Virus record (IMG/VR): IMGVR_UViG_3300017957_000012
Span: 1 to 64,000 of that record
Direction: 5' to 3' (one strand)
Length of the DNA: 64,000 nt
Source of the DNA: a virus
Shown here one piece after another: positions 53,544 to 62,206 of the stretch (its first letter is position 1; every line of letters begins with the position of its first letter). Below the pieces are notes generated by a model. The model was not told the origin of the DNA. It made no database searches and was given only the letters and a program-made list of their open reading frames with translations. Made by a program: the position numbers and the translations under genes.

Positions 53544-54710
53544 TCACCGAATTTTGTTTTTCAAATCATCAACATCTTGCTTTAATTCTTTGATGGCTTC
53601 AACGAGAAGGCCCATCATATTTTCGTATCGTAGGGCTTTATAATCTTCACCATCATCTTCAATATATTCGTAAACCACCTCTGGTAAAACTTTTTCTACG
53701 TCTTGAGCAACAAGGCCAGTTGCTCTCGAACCTGGCTTATTAATATATTCAAATGTGTAACCTGTTAATTCATTGACTTTATCGAGTGCACCTTCAATTT
53801 TCTGAAGATCGGTTTTAAGACGAGAGTCAGAGGAACTGTGTTGAGATCTTACGTTACCAGTAGCATGCACATTTCCGTTAACTTGTACTGTACCATTAAA
53901 TATGTGTGTGCCTGTACCAAGAGCGCTAAGCTCTCCTCTTGTTTCCAAGGATTGTGTAAATTCACCTTCGCCAATAATACTAAGCTTACCGCCGGCGTAA
54001 ACAGCGCCGTTCTCGCCCTGTATTTGGCCACCGCCGGTTGCAGTTAATAAGTAACCATCAACATCACCGCCTGCAAACGTAGCACCACTTGTAGAACTAC
54101 CAGCGTTATCAGTACCAGGCGCCCATTCTGTACCGTTCCATTTTAATACCTGACCTGTTGATGGTGATGTCGTCGATACATCGGGAATATCAGATAATTC
54201 ATCAATGCTCGTACCCGAAGTAAATGGATCACCATTTCCATCAAGGTATGTTGTCGCTTGAATTGTTGGAACGGTAAGAGTTCCTGCTGGCGTTAATACA
54301 AATTTAAATGGATTTTCTGTACCGGTATTGATAATAAAATTACCGGACGTAGAATCTTGTAATCCAACGTCCCACGCGAGACTTCCAGTACTTGTACGAA
54401 TCCTTGCACCTTGAGCGCCATAAGTAAATGTTGCTACAACTTGTTGACCAGTCGTAACATTAATTGGAGAAGTAAAGTCAATGTCAGCGCCCGGTGTTGC
54501 AGAAGCAAATGCGTCTCCAGCAATTTGGTTTGTCGCTGTTACGTTAGTAGCCGTAAAGTCACCGACCAGAGTGGCGTCACCGGTTGTAGTATCACCGCCC
54601 GGTGAGGCTGTCATAGCATCAGACTGAAAAATGTCTACCATTTCATTGGTTTTATCAAACCAATTCTGGAACGTTACAGTTGTATCGATATTTGCTATAC
54701 TTTTAGCCAT
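53544..54710 (-). CDS. Short tail fibre with S74 chaperone
   Basis: 388 residues. N-terminus MAKSIANIDTTVTFQNWFDK, then 'FTATNVTATNQIAGDAFASA', a 'VLKWNGTEWAPGTDN' fibre repeat and 'GTVQVNGNVHATGNVRSQHS'. The last 95 residues are an S74 chaperone, starting at Ser294 in 'SDSRLKTDLQ' with Lys299, then 'TGLVAQDVEKVLPEVVYEYI' and a coiled-coil end ('LKQDVDDLKNKI'). Self-cleavage would leave a fibre of only about 293 residues, the shortest here. Start ATG is two bases after the stop of the coiled-coil gene. It lies next to the baseplate genes, which fits a short tail fibre or a baseplate-proximal fibre. Confidence 0.85.
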   Translation of the reverse strand: MAKSIANIDTTVTFQNWFDKTNEMVDIFQSDAMTASPGGDTTTGDATLVGDFTATNVTATNQIAGDAFASATPGADIDFTSPINVTTGQQVVATFTYGAQGARIRTSTGSLAWDVGLQDSTSGNFIINTGTENPFKFVLTPAGTLTVPTIQATTYLDGNGDPFTSGTSIDELSDIPDVSTTSPSTGQVLKWNGTEWAPGTDNAGSSTSGATFAGGDVDGYLLTATGGGQIQGENGAVYAGGKLSIIGEGEFTQSLETRGELSALGTGTHIFNGTVQVNGNVHATGNVRSQHSSSDSRLKTDLQKIEGALDKVNELTGYTFEYINKPGSRATGLVAQDVEKVLPEVVYEYIEDDGEDYKALRYENMMGLLVEAIKELKQDVDDLKNKIR

Positions 54711-54712
54711 TT

Positions 54713-54895
54713 CTATCTATCTTCTAATTTGTCCATTCGTTGACAAATAGAAACAAGACACTCTCGTATTTCAACAATGTCTTTTTCCATTTGAGTTACT
54801 TTACGGTAGTAAGTTCTTTCTCTTTTGTATTTATTCAAAGCTTGAGCATCCACACTCAAAACTGCCTTAGTCTCAGGATCGCGGTGGTTTTGCAT
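54713..54895 (-). CDS. Small coiled-coil protein
   Basis: 60 residues, very charged: 'QNHRDPETKAVLSVDAQALN', 'YKRERTYYRKVTQMEKDIVE', 'RECLVSICQRMDKLEDR'. The 'HRDPETxAVLS' start followed by a coiled coil recurs as a short gene beside DUF4815 and fibre genes in cyanophage-type genomes. AAGGG precedes ATG 54895, and the next gene starts two bases after its stop, so expression with its neighbours is likely. It may be a fibre or baseplate bracket. Although short, its frame, ribosome site and familiar context make it a real gene. Confidence 0.75.
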   Translation of the reverse strand: MQNHRDPETKAVLSVDAQALNKYKRERTYYRKVTQMEKDIVEIRECLVSICQRMDKLEDR

Positions 54896-54910
54896 GATGT
54901 TATTCCCTTA

Positions 54911-57900
54911 TTAGGTTACAGCAATTGCTCTATAATCTTTTAACGTTGGAGCATTGTGTACCGTGTCTGATTCAAGCACGATTTTAATTGCAAATCTTCT
55001 AAATGATTGGAAGGTTGGATCAGTACCGACACCACCCGTATCTACCTGGTATGTATAAACACCTTGAGAATCTTTATTTGCATCTGCAATTCTATATCCA
55101 AACTCGCGGTAATCATGAATGTTTGCTTGTGAAGAGAACATATCTACACCTTCAAACAATTCTAATTCAACCCAAGGAAGATCGGCAAATGCAGTAAAGT
55201 CAAATCCATTTTGTGCTTTGATAAAGAATCTAATATTAGAATTGGGCGGCCGATAACCCGAAGCTGCTACGTAAATATCTTCAGCATCAAGATCAACGGC
55301 TAATTCAATCTTCTTAGAAATATAAGTCGATGTTGGATTATTAAATTGTTGTCCATCATTCAACTTATACTGATAAGCGAGAAGCTTCGATACTTCGAGG
55401 TCAACAAACGGCGTTGACGTAACGTTACTTCCATTTTCCATACGAATATTAAGATCAAATGCTTGTGCACCAGCCGGATCATTACTTCGGCTATACAACA
55501 CTGCACCAGCGAAGTTAAAGTGATTATTATCCTTAAACGATAATGGCATATTATACGTGCTGCTCAAGTTAGCAGGTGGTACAAATGTTCCATCCACATC
55601 AAGTGTCGATGTTGAATCTGTCGCCTTCATAATCATTGGCTGGAAGTAACTCAAATTAATATTTTGCAGGGCTGTTACAGTGGCAGATTTTTCACTGTCT
55701 AGACCATAAATTGTACCTGCAACAAATACTCTATTCGAGTTTGCAGAGCTATCTTCTAAATACATTTGAGTAGGATCGTTAATGTCATACCAGCAAAGAT
55801 TACCTTTTACAACCGGCGTACATGAATCACCTGCGCCAGGAAGAGCATTCTCTTTGTTCAGCAACATTTGAGTAGCAGACTGTACAGCCACTACTTCAAA
55901 AATATCTTTATTTCCGTTGGAGTCTTCAATCAATACAAAATCTCCGTCGAAGTATTTTGTATCGAGTGCTGTACCAGTTACTGTAGCACTACCGACCGGA
56001 ATACCAACGGTGTCAGTAGATGCTTTTTCTTGATAAATTTGCTCACCGGGCAGGAATCTTCCATTCCAGCTATCTACAATAAAGAATTCGTGATCATTAT
56101 TAGTGAGTGTAACTGTTCCGGAAGAAGTAGCAAAGTTGTGTCTACGTAAGACAAACTTCAGATCTTCATCCTGATATGATCGCCATGCACTATTATTTGT
56201 TGAGCTAAATAGTACACCATCACCCCAGTCTTGTACAACGGCGGCACCTTGTGTAGGTCCTGGTGTCAAATCTGTTCCACCTATCTGAGAAATATATGCA
56301 AGATAGTTGGGATCTTGAGCATCTGGTTTGATTGAAACTGCGTATTCAGCTTCTACATCGAGTCTTACCGGAGCTTCGAAAGTAAACGTCGTCGCTAAAC
56401 TTGCGTCATCTGATACATTAACATCAGTAGCAAGCTTATGCACTCTACCGAATGGAATAACCTGGCCGGAAGGATAACCGTTAATTACTTCTCTCAATTC
56501 AACCGTTACACCATTTGTATCTGACTTTCTCTTGAAGAACAAATCGACTTCTGAAATATAAACGCTGTTGCTGCCTTGGCCCATACCTTTCTTAATGAAG
56601 AATGTTTGAGCAAGTGGGTCAGCAGCGGGAATTCTTCTTACGACTGTTCTAAACGAAGAAGAACTATTAATGTCGAAACTTGGTGCTCGAGTTGTTACGC
56701 CAAGGGCACTCTTTTCAACTGAGAAGTTGTAAGCCCTATATGTAATATGCCCACGCGAGATTCCAGCAGATTCAATTTGACTATAAGTGTCAATGTCTGA
56801 AATTTCTAATACTCTGTCACCTACAAAGAATGTTTCTGATGGAAGTGCAAAGACTGCTCGAAGAACACCATTAGAGTCAGAAGAAACTGCATCACCTTTT
56901 TGTCCGGCTCTTTGTACATCATCTGCAGAGTTAACGTTTGTGCCCGGAATAATATGAGCATTGACGTCTTCGCCGTCGAAGAAGAAATAATGTCGTGCAT
57001 TAGGACGGAGGCCCGTCATATAAATGCCAATATCTCTTCCTGCCATAAATGGCTCGAAGTTAAAGTTACGTACGAACTCACCAACTTGGAAGTTCTGCTG
57101 CATGTTTGAAGTATTGAGCTCAAGACTTCTTGTCGTTGTTTCGATTCGAGTTGTAAGTGTATTGCCACCTCTAAATCGATCCATGAATCCATCGCCAAGG
57201 AATGGGAACATATTAGGTGGTGCCCATCCATCTGCGTTACCGAACCAATTATTCTCTGCTTCTACAACTCTTTCTGTTGTAACGTCAGTCAATGGAATAA
57301 ACTCTTGTAGATTTTCTACAAAGTCTTGGAATGCAGACGTCATGTCGATATTAATTTCTGCGGGAGTAACTGTCGTATCATAAGCAGCATCATAGGGTGG
57401 AGATAATTCACCAATACCACGATAGCTATAAGCGTTACTTACACAATTACGGAATCCTGTTGCGTAATCTTGAGAAATTACATCAACATTACTATCCCGG
57501 CCAAGTGTTGCAACTTTTGCTTTACTGACCGCTGGGAAAATGCTTGCGCCAGATGCTGACTTATATTTCAAATCGAGCGGAATTGTTTTAACAGCAGGAG
57601 TCAATATCTTTTGATTAAATGGTACGGCTGCTTTAAACTCCGGATCTCTTACGTCTGCAACAGATAAATCATTAAAAGGATCTACAATAAATCCGTTCTT
57701 AAATCTGTCAAGTCCATCCTGATCTGGAATGAACATGTTTTGAGTATCTTGCTCGAGTTGATTCAAAGATATGTAGTACGCCATTCTATCGATTTGCGCA
57801 CTCATTGCGTGCATATCTTTCATCGTGTAAACTTTTACACCTTTCGATCGAGTGTGTACAGCGTAAGCTTTTCTACCTGTTCTCGAAGCTTGTCTTTGCG

Positions 57901-60496
57901 AGAGGGCAGGGAAACCCGGGATAAGAACTTCACCAATTTCAAGCTGATCTGGACTCAGCGATGGTGGTGCTGCGTTTTTCTCTTCTTTACCTTTTACAAG
58001 GGAAATTACACCATAAGAGTCTACAACGACAGAATCAATACGCTGCAAATAATAAGTCAGCGTAGCTGATGCAGTGGCGTTGTGAGCAGGAATCAATGGT
58101 ATAGGTTTATTCGTAAACGAAAGAAGCCTAGACTTAAGATTTAAAAGTGGAACGCCAGGATTACCCGAAGTAGTGTTACTATAACTTACACCAATATCGT
58201 TATCAATGTGTGGCCTAAAGTCAAAGCAATCTCTCAAATTGTAATTGATTCCAGACGCCGATCTATAAACGGGAATATCGTAAGGATCGAGATCATTAGG
58301 ATAGCTATTAACCGTAAAGAAGTATTGCCCAGTTTGAGGCAATTCAACTTGGAAACACTTGAACTCAACGAGGAGTGTTGTTCCATTCGATACGATATCA
58401 CGACCGGGGATATATTCTACATAAGAATGATCGTAGAAAGTATCTTTTTGGTTGTAATTTAATCTAAAGCTCTTAGTGTAATCTTTTGGATTTCCATTTA
58501 CCAACTCAGCTGGGTTAGTAATTGCAACAAGTTCAAAAGCATCTGGCACGCCAAGAGTATAATCAACCACGTTGTCAGTGTAAGTGATCTGAACAAAAAG
58601 AGTTTTGACTGTTTTATCGTAAGCAAGCGCACCATCAGAGGTTGTTCCTACTTCTCTTTTATTATAATATACCGTAGCGTTAGCAGCCGATCCGTCAGCC
58701 GGCTCGAGGTTAATTGTTAGTGTGCTTCCATTCGCGCCCGTTGAATAGCTCGCAACACGAATGTGTGTATTAGTTGAGTCGACGACAACAATATCATCGT
58801 TTTGAACGTTGTAATCTTCACCAGGATTTGCATTAATCGTAAATGTATTATTAGTAATACCCGTAACATTCTCGCGAACCCTTACTGGGATTGCAAGATT
58901 TTCTGCAGAGAATAAGCTTCTTTGACCGGTTGGAAATACAAGTGCACCTTGCGCAGATTTCTGGAAGAACGATCCTTTCTGAGGCGCACCATAACCATTG
59001 TGCGACATATCGTGATTTCCTTCAAAGGCGATCGCTTCATTAGCTGTCATGTTTGGAGCGAGCTCGTGAATCTCATTCGAACCCGCACCAGAAAGTACTT
59101 CAATGCTTGAGAAGAAAGCTTTTGTTGGTGTAAGGTTAAATAACATACCTGAACCAACTTCAGAACCACCATTACTCGTTGGACCGTCAGCATCTCGTAA
59201 AGTTTCTGGTGTATAATTGAGTGTAGGCGCGAAAGCAGTCAACCATTGACCATTAGCGGCTCTTTGAATAGGTAATGAATTACCATAATTAAAAGAAATG
59301 TTTTGATTGGTTAATGTTTCTGTTTCTTGAATCTGATCAATGACAAAGGATCTTTCTGCTGAGTTCTCTACTCTAAATCCTTTAACGTAAGCTACACCTT
59401 GACCAACCACGGCATGAACCGACGTATTCGAAGAACCTTCTGGAAACGTTTTGTCTGTCGTTGAAATCTTAAAATCGTTGAGAATGTAGTTACCTGACTC
59501 TTCGTATGTTCTTCGAGCAAGCTCTTCTCCAAGTACATTGTACTGAGATACGTCTCGAACTGTAACGGCGTTTCCGTTTTGATATTGAACAAGAGTAAAG
59601 AAGTCTGCATCTTCTCGTGCAGCACTTGTAGCTTGCACAACAAGCGTTGGTATAAGCTTGAGTCTATCTGCACCGGGGGCGTTTTCGTTATTCGACCCGT
59701 TTGCATTATCGTATAGACTATTATCTGATAGCGCATCAACGTATGTTTCTTCTACTCTAAAACCTACGGCTACATTAGTTGGATTATTATCATACTTTGA
59801 TACAACGAGAACCTGGTCGTCTGCAAAAAGGAAATGACCCTTTTGGAAAATAATACCAGGCGCTGCTTGAATACCAAAAGATTTACCCGAAGTCGTAGTA
59901 ACGTTTGTTGTTCTTACTGTACCTACTACACTTGGGTTTTGACCAAGAGGCTCTTGAGTACTTACTTTAAAACGATACTCATTAATGGTTAATTCTTCAC
60001 CTGCCTGGAATACACGATTTGTACCAGACTGATTCAAATAGCTAATATAAAAAGTATTAAGATCAGGTGCACGTACTTCCACACCTCGGTCTGCGGTAAT
60101 AATGTTTGCAGTGAGACCTGATACAGATCCAGTAATTTGATAAACGTAATCGATTTCTGTTAATACACCTTGTACTACTTCTTCTTGTCTTTTCGGTATA
60201 TAAGCTGTTGGGTCAAATGCTGTTTCTGCCGTTTCTAGTGCCGGAGTCCAAAGATCTTGAATTCTTACGTATTCTAAGTCGTCAAGCTGAGTAAAGTTAC
60301 AGCCTTTTACAATCGAACCTTCTTTAAAGATGTTATCACCAAACTGCTCAATCTGACTCTGCAGCATAGTCTGCATTTGAGTCAGCTCTCTTGCTTGAAC
60401 GGCGTAACCCGGCTTAAACAGCACTCGGTAATATTGATTTTCTAAATCAAAATCATCAAAGTATGGTGCTGTATTGAGATTTGTATTAATTGGCAT
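54911..60496 (-). CDS. DUF4815 virion structural protein
   Basis: 1861 residues. The N-terminus is typical of DUF4815: 'TAPYFDDFDLENQYYRVLFK' and 'GYAVQARELTQMQTMLQSQI', then 'FGDNIFKEGSIVKGCNF'. In the middle 'VYTMKDMHAMSAQIDRMAYY' and 'ISLNQLEQDTQNMFIPD' match the family helix. The C-terminal half has 'DPLAQTFFIKKG', 'ISEVDLFFKRKS' and 'VTVELREVINGYPSGQV', a beta-domain widely conserved in marine T4-like phages. The family is a virion component annotated as a baseplate or tail structural protein. I would place it at the baseplate because it directly follows the gp8-like gene, separated by 15 bases. AAGGA lies upstream of ATG 60496. Which T4 protein it replaces is not readable. Confidence 0.88.
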   Translation of the reverse strand: MPINTNLNTAPYFDDFDLENQYYRVLFKPGYAVQARELTQMQTMLQSQIEQFGDNIFKEGSIVKGCNFTQLDDLEYVRIQDLWTPALETAETAFDPTAYIPKRQEEVVQGVLTEIDYVYQITGSVSGLTANIITADRGVEVRAPDLNTFYISYLNQSGTNRVFQAGEELTINEYRFKVSTQEPLGQNPSVVGTVRTTNVTTTSGKSFGIQAAPGIIFQKGHFLFADDQVLVVSKYDNNPTNVAVGFRVEETYVDALSDNSLYDNANGSNNENAPGADRLKLIPTLVVQATSAAREDADFFTLVQYQNGNAVTVRDVSQYNVLGEELARRTYEESGNYILNDFKISTTDKTFPEGSSNTSVHAVVGQGVAYVKGFRVENSAERSFVIDQIQETETLTNQNISFNYGNSLPIQRAANGQWLTAFAPTLNYTPETLRDADGPTSNGGSEVGSGMLFNLTPTKAFFSSIEVLSGAGSNEIHELAPNMTANEAIAFEGNHDMSHNGYGAPQKGSFFQKSAQGALVFPTGQRSLFSAENLAIPVRVRENVTGITNNTFTINANPGEDYNVQNDDIVVVDSTNTHIRVASYSTGANGSTLTINLEPADGSAANATVYYNKREVGTTSDGALAYDKTVKTLFVQITYTDNVVDYTLGVPDAFELVAITNPAELVNGNPKDYTKSFRLNYNQKDTFYDHSYVEYIPGRDIVSNGTTLLVEFKCFQVELPQTGQYFFTVNSYPNDLDPYDIPVYRSASGINYNLRDCFDFRPHIDNDIGVSYSNTTSGNPGVPLLNLKSRLLSFTNKPIPLIPAHNATASATLTYYLQRIDSVVVDSYGVISLVKGKEEKNAAPPSLSPDQLEIGEVLIPGFPALSQRQASRTGRKAYAVHTRSKGVKVYTMKDMHAMSAQIDRMAYYISLNQLEQDTQNMFIPDQDGLDRFKNGFIVDPFNDLSVADVRDPEFKAAVPFNQKILTPAVKTIPLDLKYKSASGASIFPAVSKAKVATLGRDSNVDVISQDYATGFRNCVSNAYSYRGIGELSPPYDAAYDTTVTPAEINIDMTSAFQDFVENLQEFIPLTDVTTERVVEAENNWFGNADGWAPPNMFPFLGDGFMDRFRGGNTLTTRIETTTRSLELNTSNMQQNFQVGEFVRNFNFEPFMAGRDIGIYMTGLRPNARHYFFFDGEDVNAHIIPGTNVNSADDVQRAGQKGDAVSSDSNGVLRAVFALPSETFFVGDRVLEISDIDTYSQIESAGISRGHITYRAYNFSVEKSALGVTTRAPSFDINSSSSFRTVVRRIPAADPLAQTFFIKKGMGQGSNSVYISEVDLFFKRKSDTNGVTVELREVINGYPSGQVIPFGRVHKLATDVNVSDDASLATTFTFEAPVRLDVEAEYAVSIKPDAQDPNYLAYISQIGGTDLTPGPTQGAAVVQDWGDGVLFSSTNNSAWRSYQDEDLKFVLRRHNFATSSGTVTLTNNDHEFFIVDSWNGRFLPGEQIYQEKASTDTVGIPVGSATVTGTALDTKYFDGDFVLIEDSNGNKDIFEVVAVQSATQMLLNKENALPGAGDSCTPVVKGNLCWYDINDPTQMYLEDSSANSNRVFVAGTIYGLDSEKSATVTALQNINLSYFQPMIMKATDSTSTLDVDGTFVPPANLSSTYNMPLSFKDNNHFNFAGAVLYSRSNDPAGAQAFDLNIRMENGSNVTSTPFVDLEVSKLLAYQYKLNDGQQFNNPTSTYISKKIELAVDLDAEDIYVAASGYRPPNSNIRFFIKAQNGFDFTAFADLPWVELELFEGVDMFSSQANIHDYREFGYRIADANKDSQGVYTYQVDTGGVGTDPTFQSFRRFAIKIVLESDTVHNAPTLKDYRAIAVT

Positions 60497-60511
60497 TTTT
60501 AATCCGCTTCC

Positions 60512-62167
60512 TTAAAATTCGAGAACGATTTTAAACTCTTCTTTTGCTACAGTATTTTCCACTAAACCATTCTCGACATTTTCTGACGTTCTATTCAATG
60601 GGAAGAAATTTTCCATAAAATAAACTTTGCCAGATCTTTGAATATATGGCGAGACAACAACATTATCTGCTGCCGGTGTATTTATTTCAATTATCTGGCC
60701 CGTCTCGTTTCTCAATGATCGAGTTAAGTCGAGTGAAGTATCACCGTTTCCAGTATTAGCGTTATTTTGATAAGGGCCCATATAATGAGCTAAATAAATT
60801 TTATCATTTGTTTCATCAATCTCATGCACTCGGCCTGAGAAAGTAACGTCTTGTGTTTCTGAACTAATTTGCACGACCGTTGTATTAGCAGTCACACGAT
60901 CGGCGTTTGCTGTAGTAATTTCTATACGATTATCAAAAACTTCTGGTGGGGTCAGTGTACTAAACTCTGGATTTTTAACAATGCCAACAGAAGCATAAGT
61001 GTTTTCATTTGGAATTACATTGTTGTCATCGGTAGTAATATAAGCGTAAAGACTATAATGTCTACATCTAAATTCGTTAATTAAATTATAGCCATGATCA
61101 CTATCAGGCGTAAGAACTGCTCGTATCGAAGCTCTTACGTCTGTTGTTTCTTGGCTGCTTGGATCAAAATCATAAGCTGGATCGACAACCTGAGCAGTGA
61201 CATTATTATATCCATCACCGGGATTTAATACAATAATTGTAGAAATTCTTCCATCGACTACAGTAGGAATTGCAACTGCACCAGAGCCATCGCCTTCGAT
61301 TTTGATTGTAGGGAAAATACTAAACGATGCGTTTTGTTTTACTACTGACGATCCGCCTCCCTGTGTAACAGGATCAATATTCAATCGTATGTCAGCTAGA
61401 CCCGTTTGATCATCATAATTATATGCTGTAATTTGATAGAGGAACGTTGAGCTATCTGGATTCGTAAAATAAATTGATTGTCCTACGTAATAATCTTCGA
61501 TAGGATTAAACGTACCATCTGGGAAAACTTCGACGACACTATTAACGATATCTGTATCTGTTACTCGACCAGTTTCTTCTATGTAACCAAAATTATCTTC
61601 GTTGTTCTGAACAATAATATCAGATATTCCTCCACCAGTATTGGCAGAAGGATTAGTATCAAAGTCACCTACGATAGGAACAAAACCCTGTGAGTTATAT
61701 GCATCAAATTCTAATTCACTGATAACATACATGTACTTCCAAATATAGCCATCTGCTGTTCTATAAATTTGATCGACAGATGACTCGTTAAATGCGGGAG
61801 GACTTGTTACTCCAGCACCATAGTTATTAAACAGACACTTATAGACTCGGTAATCTCCAGTGTCATTGTCGTTTGGTCCAACAACGCAATAGAACCTTTG
61901 GCCTTCTAATTCTTCTGAGTCGTCATACTGTACAAACACATCATCTCTTTGCCAAGGATAGTACTTGATCATGAAATGTGTGTCTCGTGTTTTAATCTTT
62001 TTACCAAAAATTACTTTTTCTAAAAATTCTGTTTTAGAGACCTCAGTGTCGGCAGGTATAATTTCATTAATTGAAGACGCAAAAATGTAATAGTCGTTAT
62101 TCTCGACGTCGTTTGCAAACCGGCGTGTTGCGTCTGCTTTAAATTCTGTGGTTAAAATTTCTGGCAT
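60512..62167 (-). CDS. 8: Baseplate wedge protein, gp8-like
   Basis: 551 residues. The order of motifs fits cyanophage-type gp8: 'ILTTEFKADATRRFANDV', 'YYIFASSINEIIPADTEVSK', 'DTHFMIKYYPWQRDDVFVQY', 'RVYKCLFNNYGAGVTSPPAF' and 'RTADGYIWKYMYVISELEFD'. In T4, gp8 is a dimer in each baseplate wedge, next to gp10, gp7 and gp6. T4 gp8 has 334 residues; versions in marine relatives are longer, as here. The C-terminal third ('VDGRISTIIVLNPGDGYNNV') is a beta domain. An AATAAATA late box lies just upstream. The protein would act in assembling virions in the host cytoplasm. Identity rests on motif recall rather than alignment. Confidence 0.8.
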   Translation of the reverse strand: MPEILTTEFKADATRRFANDVENNDYYIFASSINEIIPADTEVSKTEFLEKVIFGKKIKTRDTHFMIKYYPWQRDDVFVQYDDSEELEGQRFYCVVGPNDNDTGDYRVYKCLFNNYGAGVTSPPAFNESSVDQIYRTADGYIWKYMYVISELEFDAYNSQGFVPIVGDFDTNPSANTGGGISDIIVQNNEDNFGYIEETGRVTDTDIVNSVVEVFPDGTFNPIEDYYVGQSIYFTNPDSSTFLYQITAYNYDDQTGLADIRLNIDPVTQGGGSSVVKQNASFSIFPTIKIEGDGSGAVAIPTVVDGRISTIIVLNPGDGYNNVTAQVVDPAYDFDPSSQETTDVRASIRAVLTPDSDHGYNLINEFRCRHYSLYAYITTDDNNVIPNENTYASVGIVKNPEFSTLTPPEVFDNRIEITTANADRVTANTTVVQISSETQDVTFSGRVHEIDETNDKIYLAHYMGPYQNNANTGNGDTSLDLTRSLRNETGQIIEINTPAADNVVVSPYIQRSGKVYFMENFFPLNRTSENVENGLVENTVAKEEFKIVLEF

Positions 62168-62195
62168 GTTTATCTCAACCTAAAACGATATTAAT

Positions 62196-62203
62196 TATTT
62201 ATT
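62196..62203 (-). promoter_or_regulatory. Late promoter-like box AATAAATA
   Basis: One mismatch to the T4 late -10 box TATAAATA on the minus strand. It lies directly after the protease stop and about 30 bases before the gp8-like start. Confidence 0.5.
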
Positions 62204-62206
62204 AAA

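Noticed and set aside
60679-60686. AATAAATA boxes inside coding regions (also 21362, 43523, 43994, 54828)
   Set aside because: They have one mismatch and lie far from starts or within AT-rich codons; expected by chance at this base composition.
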